A DNA stretch of 11,611 bases from contig DAOWES010000168.1 in the NCBI GenBank assembly GCA_030638385.1, forward strand, positions 1-11,611. The letters are read 5' to 3'. The first letter of the stretch is position 1; each line of letters starts with the position of its first letter. Below, one piece after another: positions 7,778 through 11,611 of the stretch. The stretch comes from Candidatus Cloacimonadota bacterium. Its GTDB lineage: Bacteria; Cloacimonadota; Cloacimonadia; Cloacimonadales; TCS61. The notes under the pieces were generated by a model that did no database searches, was not told where the DNA came from, and saw only the letters and a program-made list of their open reading frames with translations. The position numbers and the translations under genes are program-made.

Positions 7778-7794
7778 TTTCAAAAATTTTGAAA
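7778..7794. promoter_or_regulatory. 17-base perfect palindrome upstream of recQ
   Basis: TTTCAAAA, a central A, then TTTTGAAA: a perfect inverted repeat 26 bases upstream of the recQ start codon. It lies between the start and a possible -10 box (7815-7820), the usual place for an operator. It is not a LexA-type box I recognise. A short AT-rich palindrome can also arise by chance. Confidence 0.35.
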
Positions 7795-7814
7795 ATGGTT
7801 AAATTGTAAATGAT

Positions 7815-7820
7815 ATTATA
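7815..7820 (-). promoter_or_regulatory. Possible -10 element of the recQ promoter
   Basis: Read on the - strand this is a perfect TATAAT, 63 bases upstream of the recQ start codon. I see no convincing -35 box at the normal spacing, and in AT-rich DNA such hexamers are common, so this is tentative. Confidence 0.3.
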
Positions 7821-8057
7821 CTTAGATCAATTTATCGGGGAGCGACGAAGAGTGAAATAGAGCTAACCGCAGACTTGTGTGGCTGGGTGCATAGACACTG
7901 ATTTACGCAGATGGACTTTGAATTTACTTTGTACTAAGTATTTGAATTAATCTTTTGTGTCATTATGCGTAGCTAACCGTATTGGACTTATATTGTTGCG
8001 AAAATGGTTGTTGAGCTTTTTTTTGATATCAAATTACTTGACTCATCAATTTATAAA

Positions 8058-8102
8058 TAACTTTTCTTTTAATATGATAATAAAAGAATTAAGGCGTTAG
8101 GT
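8058..8102 (+). repeat. Degenerate attC-like site at the left edge of cassette 1
   Basis: The right half matches an attC end: AAGGC then GTTAGGT (8096-8102), which fits the R' consensus GTTRRRY. A TAAC at 8058-8061 and an 8-base perfect stem, TTCTTTTA (8064-8071) with TAAAAGAA (8081-8088), could give the usual hairpin. The pairing is AT-rich and the left box fits only at TAAC. An alternative left box is AGCTAAC at 7971-7977, which pairs with GTTAGGT at six of seven positions and would make a 132-base site. The left end is therefore uncertain. Confidence 0.45.
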
Positions 8103-9008
8103 GGTAGATGTTTAGATAACCGGATTTTGCATAAGGGGAGATTATGGAAATTGTTAATTTAACAGAAGAATATGAGGGTAATTATTTTGTTTGTCTGGAA
8201 GAGTGGTCAGACGAAATAAAGGAAGCTGGAAATCATAAAAAACACTGGTATCGAAAGATGAAAGATAAGGGATTAGGTGTTAAATTGGCTCTTAATGAAG
8301 AGGGAAAACCAGTTGGCATGATTCAATATATCCCAGTTGAATATTCCTTTGTTGAAGGTAGCGAATTGTACTTTATCCTGTGTATCTGGGTTCATGGCTA
8401 TAAAAACAAAGGGGTTGGGAATTATCAAAAACAGGGGATAGGCAAGGCGCTAATACGGGCAGCGGAAGATGATGTGAAAAAGAGAGGAGCGAAAGGTTTA
8501 GTTGCCTGGGGAGTCCCTCTGCCGGTATTTATGAGAGCATCTTGGTTTAAGAAACAAGGATATGTTCAAGTAGATAAAGAAGGTTTTCTCGGACGGGTTT
8601 TATTGTGGAAGTCATTTTCGGATGATGCTGTGCCACCAAAATGGATTGAAGCCAAGAAAGAACCGGAATTAGACCATGATAAGCTAACTGTCACAGGGTT
8701 TATTAATGGATGGTGTCCTGCTTACAATATGGTATTTGAAAGGGCGAAGCGTGCTGCTTTAGAACTTGGAGATCAGGTTGTTTTTCATGAGATAAATACC
8801 CTTAATAAGGAAGACTTTGACGATTCGGCTATTTCAGATTTCTTATTCATTGGTAGGAAAAAAGTTAATACCGGCCCGCCTCCATCCTATAGGAAAATAA
8901 AAAAGAAAATATCAAATGAATTGAAGAAATGTATAAAAACCAGCTAACAAATCGCTGTACCTGACCGCTATTCTGCTGGTGTTTCATAGCGGCAGGTGAG
9001 CTTTGGCG
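8097..9008 (+). mobile_element. Integron gene cassette 1 (GNAT acetyltransferase)
   Basis: Limits are set by the attC rule that the crossover falls between G and TT of the GTTRRRY box: after G8096 on the left and after G9008 on the right, giving 912 bases. It holds a single + strand gene that fills most of it, with the attC at its 3' end. If circularised, the cassette joins G to TTAGGT; this R' pairs with its own R'' (AGCTAAC, 8942-8948) at six of seven positions, as expected of a true cassette. No integrase is visible. Confidence 0.65.
8144..8947 (+). CDS. GNAT-family N-acetyltransferase with extra C-terminal domain (cassette-borne)
   Basis: A 267-residue protein. The N-terminal half (about 1-155) is a GNAT domain that should transfer acetyl from acetyl-CoA to an amine: beta-strand KPVGMIQYIPVEY, then the acetyl-CoA loop YQKQGIGKALIRAAEDDVKK (Q/RxxGxG type), then WFKKQGYVQVDKEG. 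The C-terminal part (about 180-267) is separate and carries TGFINGWCPAYNMVFERAKR and DFLFIGRKKVNTGPP. It resembles the YoaP-like domain attached to some GNAT proteins and looks thioredoxin-like, with a single Cys in GWCPAYN; this match is from memory. AGGGGAG at 8134-8140 precedes the ATG closely. The TAA stop (8945-8947) lies within the R'' box of the following attC, typical of cassette genes. Substrate unknown; antibiotic modification is possible but unsupported. Confidence 0.8.
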   Translation: MEIVNLTEEYEGNYFVCLEEWSDEIKEAGNHKKHWYRKMKDKGLGVKLALNEEGKPVGMIQYIPVEYSFVEGSELYFILCIWVHGYKNKGVGNYQKQGIGKALIRAAEDDVKKRGAKGLVAWGVPLPVFMRASWFKKQGYVQVDKEGFLGRVLLWKSFSDDAVPPKWIEAKKEPELDHDKLTVTGFINGWCPAYNMVFERAKRAALELGDQVVFHEINTLNKEDFDDSAISDFLFIGRKKVNTGPPPSYRKIKKKISNELKKCIKTS

Positions 9009-9014
9009 TTAAAC
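8942..9014 (+). repeat. attC recombination site of cassette 1
   Basis: This 73-base site has R'' AGCTAAC (8942-8948, one off the RYYYAAC consensus) and R' GTTAAAC (9008-9014, a full match to GTTRRRY). Between them the arms pair in nested order: CAAA (8948-8951) with TTTG (9002-9005), GCT (8954-8956) with AGC, and CCTG-a-CCGCTAT with ATAGCGGCAGG. The unpaired A in the last stem interrupts an otherwise perfect 11-bp helix. That is the extrahelical base which lets integron integrases recognise the folded single strand. The tip is a loop of about 14 bases. This is the strongest evidence for a cassette array here. Confidence 0.8.
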
Positions 9015-10094
9015 CATTGCAAGCGATATTTGCTAACAAATCTATAATGAATGGAGGTTTAAAATGAAAAGGATTTTATTAATCTTGGCTGTTTTTCAAA
9101 CTTTAGTTTGGTCAGTTTATGCTCAACAACTTGATATGGTAAGTGTTGGTACAAGTCACTTTTGTCCTGATAATATACCACCGGAATATTCTGAGTATTC
9201 ACTGAGTTTTGATGTAAGAGGTGATTCAATTTTTGCCGTATCGGTTGAAGGTCCTAATATATCTTTGACGAACCTCGAGTATGAACAAACATTTTCTGGG
9301 GGTCAGTGGAGATGGCATAAAGATGTTGGACTAACTGGCAAACCGTCAATCGGAGAAATTTATTCATTTCATATTACTTTTAATAATTCAACCAGTAAAG
9401 ATACTACCAATTCTATAACTGGTATTATTGAAGAATTTCCAACTATTATTTCTCCGATCCACGAAAGCACTATTTATACAACTATACCAACGTTTGAATG
9501 GTCGCCTTTAACTATGGAAATAGGTGGTATGGATTTAATGGTTATAGATCTAACACCTGGAGAGGAATTAATGGTGTGGAGCATAGAGCTTCCTGTAAAT
9601 GAAACTTCCGTTGTATATAGTTTTGATGGTAGTGGAGAAATTCTTGAGCAAGGGAAAACTTATGGATGGGTATTGATTTATAGAGATGCATTGGAAGATA
9701 ATAGCGCGACTCTATATAACCACTTTACAATCAGTATCACAAAGATTATTGAAAATGAATATGATATTCTATCGCCTTTGGATTTTGGTTTGCTACAGAA
9801 CTATCCTAATCCATTCAATCCATTAACAACAATTTCATATCATTTACCGAAATCTTCGTTTGTGAAATTGTCTATTTATGATATAAGTGGAAAATTGATT
9901 GAAACATTAGTTAATGAGCAGAAAAATGCTGGATATTATTCGGTTAAATGGAATGCGGAAAATGTTTCTTCTGGTGTATATCTCTACAAAATTGATGCTG
10001 CTGATTTTAGTAGTGTTAAGAAATGTTTACTGGTTAAATAATGATCTAACAAATTCATTCGCCTGACTGCGGGAGCTGTTTGATGATTTTGGCG
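9009..10094 (+). mobile_element. Integron gene cassette 2 (exported protein with sorting domain)
   Basis: Limits follow the attC crossover rule: from TTAAAC after G9008 to G10094, 1086 bases. It carries one + strand gene and ends in an attC-like site. The first 55 bases are noncoding and contain a second R''-like word, GCTAACAAATC (9032-9042), the same 11 bases that begin the upstream attC (8943-8953). This may be the remnant of a deleted or mis-excised cassette. Confidence 0.6.
9064..10041 (+). CDS. Exported protein with C-terminal Por/type IX sorting (FlgD-like) domain
   Basis: A 325-residue protein with a signal peptide (MKRILLILAVFQTLVWSVYA, cut before Gln-Gln). The mature part is beta-rich. 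Residues about 135-225 look like an Ig/fibronectin-type module (SPIHESTIYTTIPTFEWSPL, then GKTYGWVLIYRD). The last 89 or so residues are the sorting/FlgD-like Ig domain: LLQNYPNPFNP (NYPNPFNP at 246-253), LSIYDISGKLIETLV, NAGYYSVKWNAENVSSGVYL, KKCLLVK. In FCB bacteria this domain directs proteins across the outer membrane by type IX secretion or attaches them to the surface. GGAGG (9053-9057) lies 6 bases before the ATG. The gene sits in an integron cassette, so its cargo role is a surface or secreted trait. No enzymatic motif was recognised in the middle part. Secretion route is inferred from the domain. Confidence 0.85.
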   Translation: MKRILLILAVFQTLVWSVYAQQLDMVSVGTSHFCPDNIPPEYSEYSLSFDVRGDSIFAVSVEGPNISLTNLEYEQTFSGGQWRWHKDVGLTGKPSIGEIYSFHITFNNSTSKDTTNSITGIIEEFPTIISPIHESTIYTTIPTFEWSPLTMEIGGMDLMVIDLTPGEELMVWSIELPVNETSVVYSFDGSGEILEQGKTYGWVLIYRDALEDNSATLYNHFTISITKIIENEYDILSPLDFGLLQNYPNPFNPLTTISYHLPKSSFVKLSIYDISGKLIETLVNEQKNAGYYSVKWNAENVSSGVYLYKIDAADFSSVKKCLLVK

Positions 10095-10100
10095 TTATTT
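10044..10100 (+). repeat. attC-like site at the right edge of cassette 2
   Basis: R'' is ATCTAAC (10044-10050), a perfect RYYYAAC, followed by AAATT as in the upstream site. The arms CAAATTCAT (10050-10058) and ATGATTTTG pair at eight of nine positions. The right end is TTGGC then GTTATTT (10094-10100); the shared TTGGCGTTA with the upstream site is striking, but the last three bases do not fit the RRY part of the consensus. It lies 2 bases after the stop codon of the exported protein. This may be the array's last site, joined to non-cassette DNA. Confidence 0.65.
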
Positions 10101-10143
10101 AATAATTTGTAAGAATTTATTGCGGTTTAATGTTTGGCAGTAT

Positions 10144-10168
10144 GCCACGCCCCCAAAAAGGGCGTGGC
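10144..10168 (+). terminator. Hairpin terminator between the cassette array and the barrel-protein gene
   Basis: GCCACGCCC (10144-10152) pairs perfectly with GGGCGTGGC (10160-10168) around a CCAAAAA loop, and TGCTTTTGTT follows on the + strand. It can end + strand transcription from the cassettes. It also lies 18 bases past the stop of the - strand gene at 10187 and may serve both directions, though the - strand side lacks a T run. Confidence 0.7.
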
Positions 10169-10186
10169 TGCTTTTGTTAACTCAAA

Positions 10187-11611
10187 TTATCGGCTGATAG
10201 TAAATGAAACTCCAATGAGATAGTTATCCGTATCGTAATTATAGTAACCGCCTAAATCAATGCTGAGATTATCGGAATGTTTATAACCGATGCCGGCAGA
10301 AAATCGTTTTTTACTTTCGATTCTTTTTATAATTTTTTTATTAGAATTAAGTTCGTTTTTAGCATCGTGGTTTTCTGTTATTGTCCCATCGCCATATTCA
10401 GTGATGACTAAATTAGCATGCTTTTTAATTACATCGTAAGTATCCTCGGTTTCTGTGCAATTCAGGAAAAATGTTGTTCCAACTCTGAATACGAAATTTC
10501 TTAAGCCAAAATCATCATTTTGTGAAGTATGGTTTTCAGGGATTTTATATTCTAGTGCAATTGGGATTCTAAAATTTGATGATTTTGTGATCGTTTGTTT
10601 ATCGGCAGAAAAATATTCGGTTTCAGTTTTAGTGTATTCGGAATCAGTATTAATTGACGAACCTATTTGATATGATTCGATATTATTGATTTCCGAAACA
10701 TAATCATAATTTCCACAAGTATTTGAATAATTGTAATACACGCCAATACCAAAAATAGAATAATCATTCAGCGGTAAATTGGCTAAGAAATGTGAACCCC
10801 AATGAAAACCTGAAATGTCACCATCCTCATCAGTTTCGGATAAATTGTTAGTTGTTTCAATGATTGTATATTCTAACGAGTTCAATGAATCGACCTTCTC
10901 TTCAGAGATAAAATGATTTTGCCAGGAATCTTCTTTATCACCGGCAATGTAGCCAACCTTCAAACCTGTTTCCCAAAATCCTTTTTCTCCTTCAAAATAA
11001 CTTTCTAAATTCTTTTTTAAGATAGTTGAGAAATGAAGATCAGTTTCATTTCGGGCAATTTTTCGAGTATAGGTTTCAGTAATATTTCCCGTGTTCATTA
11101 AAGTGTCGGCAGAAATGATATGCTCATAACTTCCTGTATATGCGTCGTTTGTGTCTCGGGATAAGTTCCTGGTCATGTCAATTCCAACGTCAAATCTTAA
11201 TAACGATTCATTTACTAAAAAATTATTATCCTTTTCAAATGAAACTTGAAGCTTCTTTTGATTATCTTCGATTTTTGTAGAAAAATCTCCATTTTCGGAA
11301 TATTTAAAGTAATAGTTTTCCTCTTCAAGCTCGTAAAATTCTTTGTACATATCTTCTTGATGATTACCCCAACCAAAACCATTTATTACATTAAAATTAC
11401 CAAAATTATGAGTTCCTAAATAAGATTGAGCATTATCTAATTCATCCTTTGAAGTGAATGATGAGAGTTTCAATCCAATGCTAAAATCACTAAATTGGTA
11501 ATTATTATTCCAGATAAAATCAAATAATTTATCATTTTCGTTTTGATCTTGTTCGTATAAATGGGTTATCGTCTTAATATCGTAGATATCATCACCTGTA
11601 ATATCTTCATA
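10187..11611 (-). CDS. Large outer-membrane beta-barrel-like protein (5' partial)
   Basis: The frame is open from the TAA stop at 10187-10189 to the right edge, giving 474 residues without an in-window start; a TTG at 11473 is only an internal codon. The protein is rich in Asn, Tyr, Ser, Asp and Glu, and has alternating amphipathic stretches separated by long acidic loops, as in outer-membrane barrels: FLVNESLLRFDVGIDMTRNL, EGEKGFWETGLKVGYIAGDK, NFVFRVGTTFFLNCTE. It ends in strands FSAGIGYKHSDNLSIDLGGY and YLIGVSFTISR, typical of a final barrel strand. No known family was recognised, and the signal peptide would lie outside the window. It is convergent with the cassette genes and shares the terminator region with them. 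It could be a porin-like or surface-adhesive protein; function unknown. Confidence 0.75.
   Translation of the reverse strand, partial: YEDITGDDIYDIKTITHLYEQDQNENDKLFDFIWNNNYQFSDFSIGLKLSSFTSKDELDNAQSYLGTHNFGNFNVINGFGWGNHQEDMYKEFYELEEENYYFKYSENGDFSTKIEDNQKKLQVSFEKDNNFLVNESLLRFDVGIDMTRNLSRDTNDAYTGSYEHIISADTLMNTGNITETYTRKIARNETDLHFSTILKKNLESYFEGEKGFWETGLKVGYIAGDKEDSWQNHFISEEKVDSLNSLEYTIIETTNNLSETDEDGDISGFHWGSHFLANLPLNDYSIFGIGVYYNYSNTCGNYDYVSEINNIESYQIGSSINTDSEYTKTETEYFSADKQTITKSSNFRIPIALEYKIPENHTSQNDDFGLRNFVFRVGTTFFLNCTETEDTYDVIKKHANLVITEYGDGTITENHDAKNELNSNKKIIKRIESKKRFSAGIGYKHSDNLSIDLGGYYNYDTDNYLIGVSFTISR

Larger units (their letters stand above)
7753..8057. other. Noncoding region between recQ and the cassette array
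   Basis: No gene is supported in this 305-base stretch. It contains the recQ upstream signals, then the 9-base direct repeat AGCTAACCG at 7861-7869 and 7971-7979, and the phrase ATAGACACTGATTTACGCAG (7891-7910). That phrase resembles a dispersed 'acgcagat' repeat I recall from other environmental genomes. Each AGCTAACCG contains AGCTAAC, identical to the R'' box of the attC at 8942, so one or both may be remains of older cassette sites. A run of T at 8018-8024 has no stem next to it. Confidence 0.5.

Noticed and set aside
5944..8947. recQ and the acetyltransferase as a defence island or toxin-antitoxin system
   Set aside because: RecQ has normal housekeeping architecture and is on the opposite strand; the GNAT has no antitoxin partner and is better explained as cassette cargo.
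11471..11473. TTG as the start of the - strand barrel-like protein
   Set aside because: The frame stays open to the right edge and no ribosome site is seen upstream of the TTG, so the gene is simply cut by the window.
1..11611. CRISPR array, tRNA or rRNA genes, or an insertion sequence
   Set aside because: I saw no regularly spaced short repeats, no cloverleaf or rRNA-like stretches, and no transposase motifs on either strand.

Overview
The window looks like an AT-rich chromosome fragment from an uncultured, Gram-negative member of the FCB group. Cloacimonadota-, Delongbacteria- or Marinimicrobia-like bacteria are the best guesses. The pointers are a secreted protein ending in a type IX secretion (Por)/FlgD-like C-terminal domain with the NYPNPFNP motif, a barrel-like outer-membrane protein, low-GC codon use, and HisKA_2-type sensor kinases with PAS and GAF modules. 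The phylum call is inference; no rRNA or tRNA is visible.

Region 1 (1-5220) is a signalling cluster on the + strand. A PAS-PAS-GAF-HisKA_2 kinase (cut by the left edge) is followed by a periplasmic NMT1/THI5-type substrate-binding protein and a second, membrane-anchored HAMP-PAS-GAF-HisKA_2 kinase. The two kinases are close paralogues (about 91% identical DNA through the GAF domain). Each is followed, one base after its stop codon, by a tiny broken start of a response-regulator gene. No transporter permease or ATPase is present, so the binding protein most likely feeds ligand information to the adjacent kinase.

Region 2 (5221-5943) holds a small exported protein of unknown function and then a 271-base noncoding block of stacked dispersed-repeat-like sequences and hairpins. 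Region 3 (5944-7752, - strand) is a complete recQ helicase gene; its upstream side has a 17-base palindrome and a possible promoter.

Region 4 (about 8058-10100) is the most interesting part. It reads as two integron gene cassettes bounded by attC-like recombination sites, with no integrase in view. Cassette 1 (912 bases) carries a GNAT acetyltransferase with an extra C-terminal domain. Cassette 2 (1086 bases) carries an exported protein with a C-terminal sorting domain. The attC between them folds into a textbook hairpin with an unpaired base, and the acetyltransferase stop codon lies inside its R'' box. The left boundary site is degenerate and the right one intermediate.

Region 5 (10144-11611) holds a strong hairpin terminator and, on the - strand, a large outer-membrane barrel-like protein that runs off the right edge.
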